31,063 nucleotides of DNA from Sutterella sp. (GTDB lineage: Bacteria; Pseudomonadota; Gammaproteobacteria; Burkholderiales; Burkholderiaceae_F), in the NCBI GenBank assembly GCA_020025915.1, contig JAHHRH010000016.1:1-31063 (forward strand). Direction: 5' to 3'. Positions within the stretch are counted from its first letter, which is position 1; each line of letters opens with the position of its first letter. Below the pieces are notes generated by a model, which did not search any database, was not told the DNA's origin, and worked only from the letters and a program-made list of their open reading frames with translations. The translations under genes were made by a program, and so were the position numbers. Shown here piece after piece: positions 8,179 through 15,485 of the stretch.

Positions 8179-8850
8179 ATGTTAGACCTACACTTTGAAA
8201 CTCATCTGCCAGACTTTACGCTCAAAGTCGACTGCACATTACCAGGCCAAGGCTTTACCGCCATCCTGGGACCGTCAGGTTGCGGCAAAACGACGTTGGC
8301 AAGCAATATCGCAGGATTAGCAACGCCCTCATGCGGTCGTATTGCGATTAACGGTCTAACTTTTTGGTCATCCAACGAACATATTTCGCTTCCTGTCAAT
8401 CGTCGTGGGATTGGTTTTGTGTTTCAAACCCATCGCTTATTTCCTCATCTGACCGTGTTCGAGAATCTCCATTTTGCGAATCGGATCGGTGGGCGTCCTT
8501 GCCAAGTCAACGGCAATGAACTCATTGATGTGCTCGGCATTGGTCATCTTCTCAAACGGTATCCTGACACACTCTCTGGTGGCGAAAGTCAGCGTGTTGC
8601 ATTAGGTCGAGCCATTTTAGCAGCCGAGACCTTACTCATCATGGATGAGCCCCTTGCAAGCCTTGACTCTGAACGTAAAGAGGAGCTATTGGGTTACTTT
8701 GAGCAGATCCCAAAGATCTCTTCGCTACCAATTCTCTACATCACACACTCGGCCAACGAGGCCAAACGTCTAGCCAACACGATTCTCACGATGTCGGCAG
8801 GCACCATTACACACATTAACCATCAGAAAGGATGTTCATCATGCGCTTAA
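8179..8850 (+). CDS. modC: ModC-like ABC transporter ATPase, no TOBE domain
   Basis: ATP-binding subunit of an oxyanion importer. It has Walker A GPSGCGKTT (31-39), a Q-loop in GFVFQTHRLFPHLTVFENL, signature LSGGES, and Walker B LLIMDEPLASLD with the H-loop in YITHS. The LFPHLTVxxNL region is typical of ModC. At 223 aa it stops after the nucleotide-binding domain, whereas E. coli ModC (352 aa) adds a TOBE/Mop-like domain that binds molybdate. The end overlaps the start region of the ModA-like gene, so the two are co-translated. The ModC name depends on this operon context; a more general oxyanion ATPase is possible. Confidence 0.8.
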   Translation: MLDLHFETHLPDFTLKVDCTLPGQGFTAILGPSGCGKTTLASNIAGLATPSCGRIAINGLTFWSSNEHISLPVNRRGIGFVFQTHRLFPHLTVFENLHFANRIGGRPCQVNGNELIDVLGIGHLLKRYPDTLSGGESQRVALGRAILAAETLLIMDEPLASLDSERKEELLGYFEQIPKISSLPILYITHSANEAKRLANTILTMSAGTITHINHQKGCSSCA

Positions 8851-9569
8851 AGATGCTTGCCTTTACATTAGCCGCCCTTGTGGGTATGGGTTCTGCTGTC
8901 GCTGGCCAGGTCACCGTGACGACCGGTGCAGGCTATATCAAGATGGTTGAAGCCTTGACGGCGCTCTACCAAAAAGAAACAGGCAACACCGTCGAAAAGA
9001 GCTTTGGCGGCAACATTGGTCAGATGCTCGCTCAGGTTAAGCACGGCGCTGGCGTCAATGTGGTGATTTCGGACGAAACAACGCTCAAGCGCTTTGACGA
9101 CCTCTTGACCCCCGAAGCTGGTAAGCTAGGCGAAACGCCACTGGTCATGATTTGGCGTAAGGGGATTGACCTTCAAAAGCCCACGGATATTGCCAATGAC
9201 AATGTGAGGACCGTTGCGAGCCCCAATCCGAAGGCTGCCATTTATGGCCGTAGCGCTGCAAGTTGGCTCAAGACCACAGGGCTGGATGCCAAGGTGAATC
9301 CGAAACTTCAGGTTGTTGGTACCGTTCCTCAGGTCTTCTCTTATATCGCCACGGGCAACATGGACGTTGGTTTTGTGAACGTGGCAGCTTTGAAAAGCGG
9401 TCATGACAAGTTGGGTGGTGCTTTTGAAATCCATGATGAAAGTGCGAAGGTCAAGATGATCGTGCGTACCGTCAAGGGCGCTGAAAACGATCCTGACGTT
9501 AAGGCCTTTACGACCTTCTTGACGTCTGAAAAGGCAAAGCCAATCCTCAATATATTCGGCGTGCAGTAA
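8841..9569 (+). CDS. modA: ModA-like periplasmic substrate-binding protein
   Basis: Periplasmic binding protein of the adjacent importer, 242 aa. A signal peptide (MRLKMLAFTLAALVGMGSAVA, cleavage near residue 22) precedes QVTVTTGAGYIKMVEAL. Overall organisation follows the ModA family: DVGFVNVAAL near the end, KAFTTFLTSEKAKPIL at the C-terminus. However, the usual AASLTDAL segment is replaced by TTGAGYIKMV, and the usual FGSSG by FGGNIGQM. Both segments supply oxyanion-contacting serines in classical ModA, so the ligand may not be molybdate. The ATG at 8841 has AGAAAGG nine bases upstream; the ATG at 8832 would touch that site. It overlaps modC by ten bases. Confidence 0.78.
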   Translation: MRLKMLAFTLAALVGMGSAVAGQVTVTTGAGYIKMVEALTALYQKETGNTVEKSFGGNIGQMLAQVKHGAGVNVVISDETTLKRFDDLLTPEAGKLGETPLVMIWRKGIDLQKPTDIANDNVRTVASPNPKAAIYGRSAASWLKTTGLDAKVNPKLQVVGTVPQVFSYIATGNMDVGFVNVAALKSGHDKLGGAFEIHDESAKVKMIVRTVKGAENDPDVKAFTTFLTSEKAKPILNIFGVQ

Positions 9570-9590
9570 GCTTTCAGCAACTCGATTGTC

Positions 9591-10280
9591 ATGTTTGACG
9601 CTTTGCTTTCGGAACCTACCCTGCTCTTTTCTCTTAGCCTCACCGCCAAAACCTGTTTGGTGACCTTAGGGCTTTTTAGCATTGCAGGGCCGCTCCTAGG
9701 CTACTATCTCGCTCGACATCCGGGATGGTTTTCTCGGATTGTTGGCTTTTTGGTCACAATGCCACTGGTTTTTCCGCCCGTGGCATTAGGCTATCTTTTA
9801 CTCACCGTTTTAGGTCGAACAGGGTTCGTTGGCGAACAGCTCTCTACGTTCGGTCTTTCACTCATCTTTAATGAGGCCGCAGTTGCCTTAGCTGGCTTTG
9901 TTGCTGGTCTTCCTTTGGTCGTACGCCCATTACAAGCAGCCTTTAGTTCATCTCGCCTCATGGAACTCGAAGAAGCTGCCCGTATTCATGGTGCTAGCAA
10001 CTGGCAAATCTTTTTACGTGTCACCATCCCCTTGGTGCGTTCAAGCCTGGCTGCAGGCTTACTCTTAGGATGCGCTCGCGTCTCTGGCGAAGTCGGCATG
10101 ACAATGATGTTGGGCGGCAATATTGCAGGCCGCACCAATACACTCTCATTAGAAATCTTTAATGCCGTTTCGCGCGTGGACTTTGATGCCGCAAACGCCC
10201 TTTGCTTCATTCTCTCTTTATTTGCGATTGTGCTCTTTTTAGCCACAGAAGCCCTCATGCGCCATACGCTCAAGGGTTAA
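9591..10280 (+). CDS. modB: ModB-like ABC transporter permease
   Basis: Inner-membrane subunit of the oxyanion importer, 229 aa with about five or six hydrophobic segments. The EAA loop that docks to the ATPase is visible as EEAARIHGASNWQIFLRVTIPL, and GEVGMTMMLGGNIAGRTNTLSLEIF is a strong ModB-type signature. PLVFPPVALGYLLL corresponds to the conserved LPPxVxGxxLL segment of molybdate permeases. The ATG at 9591 lies 21 bases after the modA-like stop. The order C-A-B differs from the usual A-B-C. The three genes lie between holA and proA, which are usually close neighbours in betaproteobacteria. Confidence 0.85.
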   Translation: MFDALLSEPTLLFSLSLTAKTCLVTLGLFSIAGPLLGYYLARHPGWFSRIVGFLVTMPLVFPPVALGYLLLTVLGRTGFVGEQLSTFGLSLIFNEAAVALAGFVAGLPLVVRPLQAAFSSSRLMELEEAARIHGASNWQIFLRVTIPLVRSSLAAGLLLGCARVSGEVGMTMMLGGNIAGRTNTLSLEIFNAVSRVDFDAANALCFILSLFAIVLFLATEALMRHTLKG

Positions 10281-10340
10281 AGACTGTCTCACACAAAAAC
10301 GCTGTGGGTGTAGCGAACAGGCTACAATGATTAAATACGT

Positions 10341-10363
10341 GACGCGAGCCTTTTTGCGTCTTT
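10341..10363 (+). terminator. Weak terminator-like hairpin after modB
   Basis: GACGC (10341-10345) and GCGTC (10356-10360) form a five-base stem with a ten-base loop followed by TTT. It is the only hairpin of this kind between modB and proA. A TACAAT at 10323-10328 could be a -10 box for proA, in which case the hairpin would lie in the proA leader. Confidence 0.28.
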
Positions 10364-10412
10364 CATACTCAAGACTCTACGAGTGTTGAATCTCTTAACG
10401 GAATTCGTCATT

Positions 10413-11696
10413 ATGCCTCAGATCAACCTTACGCCCGCTGACTACATTAGCCGCATTGGCCGTCAAGCGCGAGAAGCTTCGCGAGAAATGACCCGCGCAA
10501 GTACGGCAAATAAAAATGCCGTTTTACTTCGTTTAGCGACCTTACTCGCTGATGAAGAAGCCAGTATCCGTGAAGCCAACCTGGCCGACATTGAAGCCGC
10601 CCGTGCTGAAGGACTCGACGAGGCCTTTATTGATCGCCTGACGATTACACCGAGTGTATTGCATACCATGATCGCGGGTTGCCAGCAAATTGCCGAGCTC
10701 GCCGATCCGATTGGTACCATATCCGACATGAAGTATCGTCCAACAGGTATTCAAGTCGGTCGTATGCGCGTCCCGTTGGGTGTCGTGGCCATGATTTTTG
10801 AATCTCGCCCCAATGTTACGATTGACGCAGCAGCTTTAGCCATTAAGTCTAGCAATGCCATTATTCTTCGTGGCGGCCATGAAGCCCTTCGAACCAACAC
10901 CGTCCTTTGGGAATTGATCCAAAAGGCACTCGTGACAGCCAAGTTACCCGCTCATGCCGTGCAACTGATTGAATCCTCAGATCGCGCCTTGGTAGGCGAA
11001 CTCATTCGCGCTCGCGACTATGTTGATGTTCTGATTCCGCGTGGTGGTAAGAGCCTCATTGCGCGTTTGACTGCTGAAGCCACGGTGCCCATGATCAAAC
11101 ACCTTGATGGCATTTGCCACACCTATATCGACAGCGAAGCGGATGTCGACATGGCTTTGAGCGTGACCGAGAACGCCAAAACCCAGCGTGTCTCACCATG
11201 CAATGCGACTGAAACCTTATTGGTGCATCACGATATTGCGTTTAAGTTCTTGCCGCCGATGGCACGCCGATTCCACGACTTAGACGTTGAAATGCGTTGC
11301 GATACACTTTCTCGTCGTATTGTCGAACAAAGTGGCATGAGTGCCGTGGATGCAACCCCAGAAGACTGGGATACCGAGTACAATGCCCCGATCATTGCGA
11401 TTTGTATCGTGAAATCTTTAGATGAAGCCATTCAATTCATCAACACGCACTCGTCGCATCATACCGATGCCATCGTGACAAACAGCTTGCCCAATGCTCA
11501 ACAGTTCTTACGTGAAGTCGACTCAAGCTCTGTTATAGTGAATGCATCAACGCGGTTTGCGGACGGCTTTGAATATGGTCTTGGTGCTGAAATTGGCATT
11601 TCGACCGACAAATTACATGCCCGTGGTCCAGTCGGCCTTGAAGGTCTCACGTCTTTGAAGTACGTGGTGCTCGGTCACGGTGAAGGCCGTCATTAA
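10413..11696 (+). CDS. proA: Gamma-glutamyl phosphate reductase
   Basis: Second enzyme of proline synthesis: NADPH reduction of gamma-glutamyl phosphate to glutamate-5-semialdehyde in the cytosol. The 427 aa length is typical. Characteristic blocks are PLGVVAMIFESRPNVTIDAAALAIKS, AIILRGGHEA, DVLIPRGGKSLI, and VSPCNATETLLVH with the catalytic cysteine Cys263. ARGPVGLEGLTSLKYV at the C-terminus is diagnostic of ProA. The ATG at 10413 (MPQINL) has GGA about ten bases upstream; a GTG at 10383 is in frame but lacks family similarity. The glutamate kinase gene proB is not in the window. Confidence 0.97.
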   Translation: MPQINLTPADYISRIGRQAREASREMTRASTANKNAVLLRLATLLADEEASIREANLADIEAARAEGLDEAFIDRLTITPSVLHTMIAGCQQIAELADPIGTISDMKYRPTGIQVGRMRVPLGVVAMIFESRPNVTIDAAALAIKSSNAIILRGGHEALRTNTVLWELIQKALVTAKLPAHAVQLIESSDRALVGELIRARDYVDVLIPRGGKSLIARLTAEATVPMIKHLDGICHTYIDSEADVDMALSVTENAKTQRVSPCNATETLLVHHDIAFKFLPPMARRFHDLDVEMRCDTLSRRIVEQSGMSAVDATPEDWDTEYNAPIIAICIVKSLDEAIQFINTHSSHHTDAIVTNSLPNAQQFLREVDSSSVIVNASTRFADGFEYGLGAEIGISTDKLHARGPVGLEGLTSLKYVVLGHGEGRH

Positions 11697-11734
11697 CTTT
11701 TTTAAAAAACATACCCATATTACGATTCCTGATT

Positions 11735-12946
11735 ATGGCCAACCTCTCCTTCTATGCTGTCTGCCCCTTCGGGCTTGAAGAACTGCTCGCAGGTGAAATT
11801 ACCGCTTGCGGGGCTGAACGTGTTCGCGCTGCTCGCGGTGGTGTTTCGTTTGCTGGCTCCACGGCCACGGCCATGGCCGTTTGTCTCAATTCCCGTTTGG
11901 CTAGTCGTGTCCTCATGAAGGTGGCTGAAGCATCCTACTGGGATACGCGTGACATTTATGAAATGGCTACGCGTACCCAATGGGAAAAGTGGTTTGGCCC
12001 AGATCTAACGATCAAAGTCTCTGCCAACAGCCAGCGTTGCCCGCTTGAATCCCTTGACTTTGCTGTCCTTCGTATTAAGGATGGAATCTGTGACCGCTTC
12101 CGTGAGCTTGCTGGTCGCCGCCCTGACGTTGAACGCTACCACCCAGATGTGCGCATTGCCGCCTTTTTAACATACGACACCTGCACCTTCTATTTAGATC
12201 TTGCCGGTGAAGCCCTCTTTAAGCGTGGTTGGCGTCTTACCCATGGTGAAGCCCCGTTGAAGGAAAACTTGGCCGCTGGTCTTTTGATGCTCTCGGGTTG
12301 GGAACCTTCTCAAACCTTGATTGATCCCTTCTGCGGCTCTGGCACTATCGGTATTGAAGCCGCTCAAATGGCTGCCGGCATGGCACCTGGTCTCAATCGT
12401 CGCTTTGCTTTTGAAAAGCTCGAAGGCTTTGATGCTGACATCTGGCGTGAAATGAAAGAAGACGCTCGTGCATCAGTCAATCGTCACGTTCGCATTCGTA
12501 TTGCGGGTAGCGATATTTCATCTCTCGTCGTTGAAAAAGCGATTGAAAACGCACGTCGTGCGGGCTTAGGTGACATGCTCGACGATGGCCGTTTGACCTT
12601 CATTCAAGGGGACGCTCGTGAAGCCTGCCCAACTGAAGGCATGAGCCAGGGGCTCGTGATTGCCAACCCGCCCTATGGTGAGCAGTCCAATCCGAAGACG
12701 GCCTACATTGGCGCAATGATGAAGCACGTCGCTGACAACCTCAAGGCAAACTTCTCTGGTTGGACAGCTTGGATGCTGACCTCTGACCGCACGTTGCCGC
12801 AACAGATGCGTCTCAAAGAATCTCGCAAGACCGTCCTCTTTAATGGGCCGCTCGAATGCCGATTCTTCCGCTTCGATATGGTGGCTGGTAGCAACCGTCG
12901 TAAGCCGTGTAGAAATAACGAGCAATCTGACTTGAGTGCTCAATAA
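11735..12946 (+). CDS. rlmL: THUMP-domain rRNA methyltransferase, RlmL-like
   Basis: SAM-dependent methyltransferase of the RlmL N-terminal type, likely methylating 23S rRNA guanine (G2445 in E. coli). The N-terminal half is a ferredoxin-like/THUMP RNA-binding module (YAVCPFGLEELLAGEI to YLDLAGEALFKRGWR). The Rossmann domain has SAM motif DPFCGSGTIGIEAA and the NPPYGEQ catalytic motif (N311). At 403 aa it lacks the C-terminal RlmK domain fused in E. coli RlmKL, as is common in betaproteobacteria. It begins 38 bases after proA and ends at a strong terminator, so it may share the proA transcript. Confidence 0.88.
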   Translation: MANLSFYAVCPFGLEELLAGEITACGAERVRAARGGVSFAGSTATAMAVCLNSRLASRVLMKVAEASYWDTRDIYEMATRTQWEKWFGPDLTIKVSANSQRCPLESLDFAVLRIKDGICDRFRELAGRRPDVERYHPDVRIAAFLTYDTCTFYLDLAGEALFKRGWRLTHGEAPLKENLAAGLLMLSGWEPSQTLIDPFCGSGTIGIEAAQMAAGMAPGLNRRFAFEKLEGFDADIWREMKEDARASVNRHVRIRIAGSDISSLVVEKAIENARRAGLGDMLDDGRLTFIQGDAREACPTEGMSQGLVIANPPYGEQSNPKTAYIGAMMKHVADNLKANFSGWTAWMLTSDRTLPQQMRLKESRKTVLFNGPLECRFFRFDMVAGSNRRKPCRNNEQSDLSAQ

Positions 12947-12955
12947 GCCCTTAGC

Positions 12956-12993
12956 AAAACGCCCAAACCGATCGTGGTTATGGGCGTTTTCTT
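12956..12993 (+). terminator. Terminator after rlmL
   Basis: AAAACGCCCA (12956-12965) pairs with TGGGCGTTTT (12981-12990), with AACC/GGTT extending the stem, and CTTT follows. It terminates the plus-strand unit just before the opposing rplS operon ends. Confidence 0.85.
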
Positions 12994-13004
12994 TGACCAC
13001 AAAT

Positions 13005-13039
13005 GAAAAAATCCCCACAACCATCAGTCATGGGGATTT
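13005..13039 (-). terminator. Terminator of rpsP-rimM-trmD-rplS operon
   Basis: On the minus strand AAATCCCCA (13039-13031) pairs with TGGGGATTT (13017-13009) and runs into TTTTTTCATTT. It lies 30 bases after the rplS stop and faces the rlmL terminator tail to tail. Confidence 0.85.
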
Positions 13040-13068
13040 CGGCAATTTCTAAAGCTTTCGCTTTGAAA

Positions 13069-13437
13069 TTAGTTCTTGCGAACCAGACGTTCCTTAATAC
13101 GGGCAGCCTTACCAGAGCGATCACGCAAGTAGTAGAGCTTGGAACGGCAGACATCGCCGTAGCGCTTCACTTCGATGGAAGCGATCGTCGGGGCGTAGAG
13201 CTGGAACGTACGTTCAACACCTTCGCCGCTAGAGATCTTACGAACGATGAAGGAAGAGTTGAGGCCACGGTTGCGACGAGCAATCACCACACCTTCGAAG
13301 GCCTGAACGCGCTTGCGGGAACCTTCAACAACGTTGACGTTCACGACAACCGTGTCACCGGCACGGAATTCGGGGATGGTCTTGCCAGCTGTCACGCGGG
13401 CGATTTCTTCCTGTTCGAGAATCTGAATAAGATTCAT
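13069..13437 (-). CDS. rplS: 50S ribosomal protein L19
   Basis: Large-subunit protein at the 30S-50S interface, 122 aa from the chosen start (MNLIQILEQEE). Recognisable segments are FRAGDTVVVNVNVVEGSRKRVQAFEGVVIARRNRG, SFIVRKISSGEGVERTFQLY and a C-terminal RSKLYYLRDRSGKAARIKE, all standard for L19. The start at 13437 has CGGAG seven bases upstream; the in-frame ATG at 13461 adds eight residues without family similarity. It is the last gene of the rpsP-rimM-trmD-rplS operon, separated from trmD by an 85-base gap and followed by a strong terminator. Confidence 0.97.
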   Translation of the reverse strand: MNLIQILEQEEIARVTAGKTIPEFRAGDTVVVNVNVVEGSRKRVQAFEGVVIARRNRGLNSSFIVRKISSGEGVERTFQLYAPTIASIEVKRYGDVCRSKLYYLRDRSGKAARIKERLVRKN

Positions 13438-13522
13438 TTTTGTACTCCGAACCATCGTCATGCGGCTTGATTTGAGAGCGCTAAGCCCACCGCCGATAGG
13501 ATGGCAAAAAAATTAAAAAAAC

Positions 13523-14263
13523 TTACTTCCAACCGTTTGCGCGTAACCACCGACGGTCAGCATCACTTAACTTGTTAGAAGAATCCGCGATTTTAATCAA
13601 GTCAGTGCGAGTTTGCAAGGTCAAACGCAGACTTTCTTCGCGCGTCCACGTCTGAATATTTTTATGGTGCCCCGAGAGCAAAACAGAGGGCACTTCCATA
13701 CCACGCCAAACTTCAGGACGCGTGTAATGCGGCGCATCTAAAAGCCCCGTCGCAAAGCTTTCGTCTGAGGTCGATAGATCCTTAATGGCACCAGGCAACT
13801 GACGCACTACAGCATCCATTAAGGCGCACGCGGGCAGTTCTCCGCCCGAAAGCACAAAGTCACCCAAACTCACGACTTCATCAACGTAGGTCGAAAGAAA
13901 ACGTTCATCGATCCCTTCGTAGCGACCGCAAATGAGTACTATGCTCTCATCCTCGGCCACTATACGACGCACACGATCATCCGTTAAGCGAGTGCCATTA
14001 GGAGCAAATGAAATCACACGACCACGGTTACCTGACGAGCGGATCATGTCGACGGTTTTGGCTAGCGGATCGGCCATCATCACCATACCCGGACCGCCGC
14101 CAAATGGGCGATCATCCACCGTACGATGTAAATCAGTGGTCGCAGCACGCGGATTCCACGTGTGGCAAGACCAAAGCCCGCGCTTCATTGCGCGTGCTGT
14201 AATGCCCACTTTCGTGACTGCATCAAAAATCTCAGGAAAAAGGGTAACGACGTCAAAACGCAT
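13523..14263 (-). CDS. trmD: tRNA (guanine-N1-)-methyltransferase TrmD
   Basis: SPOUT-class enzyme that makes m1G37 next to the anticodon and prevents +1 frameshifting. The 246 aa product starts MRFDVVTLFPEIF as expected and has DDRPFGGGPGMVMM, the trefoil-knot SAM region LICGRYEGIDERF followed by EVVSLGDFVLSGGELPA, and a C-terminal PEVWRGMEVPSVLLSGHH block. The ATG has AAAGGAG six bases upstream. It begins 11 bases after rimM, consistent with tight coupling in the conserved ribosomal operon. Confidence 0.98.
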   Translation of the reverse strand: MRFDVVTLFPEIFDAVTKVGITARAMKRGLWSCHTWNPRAATTDLHRTVDDRPFGGGPGMVMMADPLAKTVDMIRSSGNRGRVISFAPNGTRLTDDRVRRIVAEDESIVLICGRYEGIDERFLSTYVDEVVSLGDFVLSGGELPACALMDAVVRQLPGAIKDLSTSDESFATGLLDAPHYTRPEVWRGMEVPSVLLSGHHKNIQTWTREESLRLTLQTRTDLIKIADSSNKLSDADRRWLRANGWK

Positions 14264-14274
14264 AACCGACTCCT

Positions 14275-14793
14275 TTAGCGCCAGTCAGGTTGCCAATCAA
14301 CCGTGATGACACGGGCTTCGGTATCGATCGACAATAAATAGACATCCTTGACGAGCGGGAGCATAAACTGCGCCGTCTTACCATCGGCGTTTTCATAATC
14401 GATGATCAACAGATCCTGAACGCCGTTAGAGCCAATACTCTGAACCGTCCCTAAGGCCACCCCTTCACGGTTAACGACCTGCAAACCAATGAGGTCAACA
14501 GCCCAGACCGCATCCTTACCCGCATCAGGGAAGTCGGCACGTGCCACAGAGACACGACCACGCGCTGCCTCAGCCGCTTCTTTCGTCTCGCAACCTACCC
14601 ACTTCGCAATAAACCCATCGCCATGACGACGGAAGGCTTCAATCTGCAAGGTCGTTTGCACACCCTTCAGATCGGTCAATACCCAGGTCTTGGCCTTTTG
14701 CAGTACTTCACCCGACTCTAAAGGCACGATACGCACCCAACCGCGGAAACCATAAGCACCCGCTGTGCGACCGAGTTCGACGAGATCATCCAT
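14275..14793 (-). CDS. rimM: Ribosome maturation factor RimM
   Basis: Assembly factor for the 30S head that binds S19, 172 aa. The N-terminal RimM domain starts VELGRTAGAYGFRGWVRIVPL, the typical GxxGxxGxxGxxKV-like opening. The C-terminal PRC-barrel has DLIGLQVVNREGVALGTVQSI and ends QFMLPLVKDVYLLSID and ITVDWQPDW. CGGAG lies seven bases before the ATG. It follows rpsP after an unusually long ~200-base gap that contains a structured element, so its level may be set separately from rpsP, as is known for this operon in E. coli by other means. Confidence 0.95.
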   Translation of the reverse strand: MDDLVELGRTAGAYGFRGWVRIVPLESGEVLQKAKTWVLTDLKGVQTTLQIEAFRRHGDGFIAKWVGCETKEAAEAARGRVSVARADFPDAGKDAVWAVDLIGLQVVNREGVALGTVQSIGSNGVQDLLIIDYENADGKTAQFMLPLVKDVYLLSIDTEARVITVDWQPDWR

Positions 14794-14825
14794 GTGAAAA
14801 CTCCGAAATAAAAATTCAATAAATA

Positions 14826-14949
14826 AAAACCCCGCAGACTCTCAGGCGTAGATACCGGGCTCTTGAGACTGCTAGCGGATCACGATGTGCTGGACACGAG
14901 AGGCACGACCACTGCAAGCGAGCCCGCACTTGAGGTTTTGCGGGGTTTT
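14826..14949 (-). promoter_or_regulatory. Multi-stem RNA element between rpsP and rimM
   Basis: On the minus strand, AAAACCCCGCA (14949-14939) is fully complementary to TGCGGGGTTTT (14836-14826), 11 pairs closing a domain of about 100 bases and running on into further T-rich sequence. Inside, CGGGCTC (14926-14920) pairs with GAGCCCG (14862-14856). TGCGGG (14928-14923) can instead pair with the CCCGCA of the first arm through a ten-base loop. A third alternative, TCTCA/TGAGA with GCAG/CTGC (14834-14844 with 14864-14872), competes with the closing arm. Overlapping exclusive pairings next to a T tract resemble an attenuator or switch controlling rimM-trmD-rplS. No known RNA family was recognised. 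Confidence 0.55.
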
Positions 14950-14995
14950 AGCGTCGTTTAGAGTCCGACGCAAAGACGAAATTCCTGTTTAGGAA

Positions 14996-15244
14996 TTAGG
15001 CGGCAGCCTTAGCTTCCTTCACGAGACGAGCAACCGTTTCGGAGAGCTGAGCACCATTGCCCTGCCAGAAAGCAAGACGTTCCTGGTTGATGACGAGGCG
15101 GACAGCCTGGCCAGCAGCCATCGGGTTGTAGTAGCCAATACGTTCAATGAAACGGCCATCACGACGGCAACGGGAGTCGCAAACGTTGATGGAGTAGAAC
15201 GGACGCTTCTTGGAGCCACCGCGGGCGAGACGAACGATAACCAT
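14996..15244 (-). CDS. rpsP: 30S ribosomal protein S16
   Basis: Small-subunit protein needed for 30S assembly, 82 aa, the usual length. It starts MVIVRLARGGSKKRPFYSINVCDSRCRRDGRFIERIGYYNP, matching the S16 signature block almost throughout, and has WQGNGAQLSETVARLVKEA near the end. GAGGT lies about seven bases before the ATG. It is the first gene of the rpsP-rimM-trmD-rplS operon and has a good promoter about 120 bases upstream. Confidence 0.97.
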   Translation of the reverse strand: MVIVRLARGGSKKRPFYSINVCDSRCRRDGRFIERIGYYNPMAAGQAVRLVINQERLAFWQGNGAQLSETVARLVKEAKAAA

Positions 15245-15361
15245 GAGTTTACCTCTTTAACTTATTGGTTCAGATAAAACCGATGCCCCCGTCACGAGGA
15301 GCGATCGGCAAAAAATAGGTTCGCTAACTTCGATTGACTCGAGGCCATGCGAAAGTGCGAA

Positions 15362-15390
15362 ATTTTATCGCACCCAAGTCCTCGTTGCAA
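15362..15390 (-). promoter_or_regulatory. Promoter of the rpsP operon
   Basis: On the minus strand TTGCAA (15390-15385) and TAAAAT (15367-15362) are separated by exactly 17 bases. Both hexamers match sigma-70 consensus at four or five of six positions. The predicted transcript would carry a ~110-base leader before rpsP. Confidence 0.6.
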
Positions 15391-15432
15391 CCCTAAGCGA
15401 AGAATTTTTTCGAGCTTTTCAGCAAAACGAAC

Positions 15433-15461
15433 GACCGCTCTTTCAATCAAAAAAAGCGGTC
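15433..15461 (-). terminator. Terminator of etfB-etfA
   Basis: GACCGCT (15433-15439) and AGCGGTC (15455-15461) form a stem, extended by CTTT/AAA pairing. It lies about 25 bases after the etfA stop. The T-rich side is better on the plus strand, so it may work in both directions. Confidence 0.6.
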
Positions 15462-15485
15462 TTTCTTTCGTGAAGTGCTGTCGAC

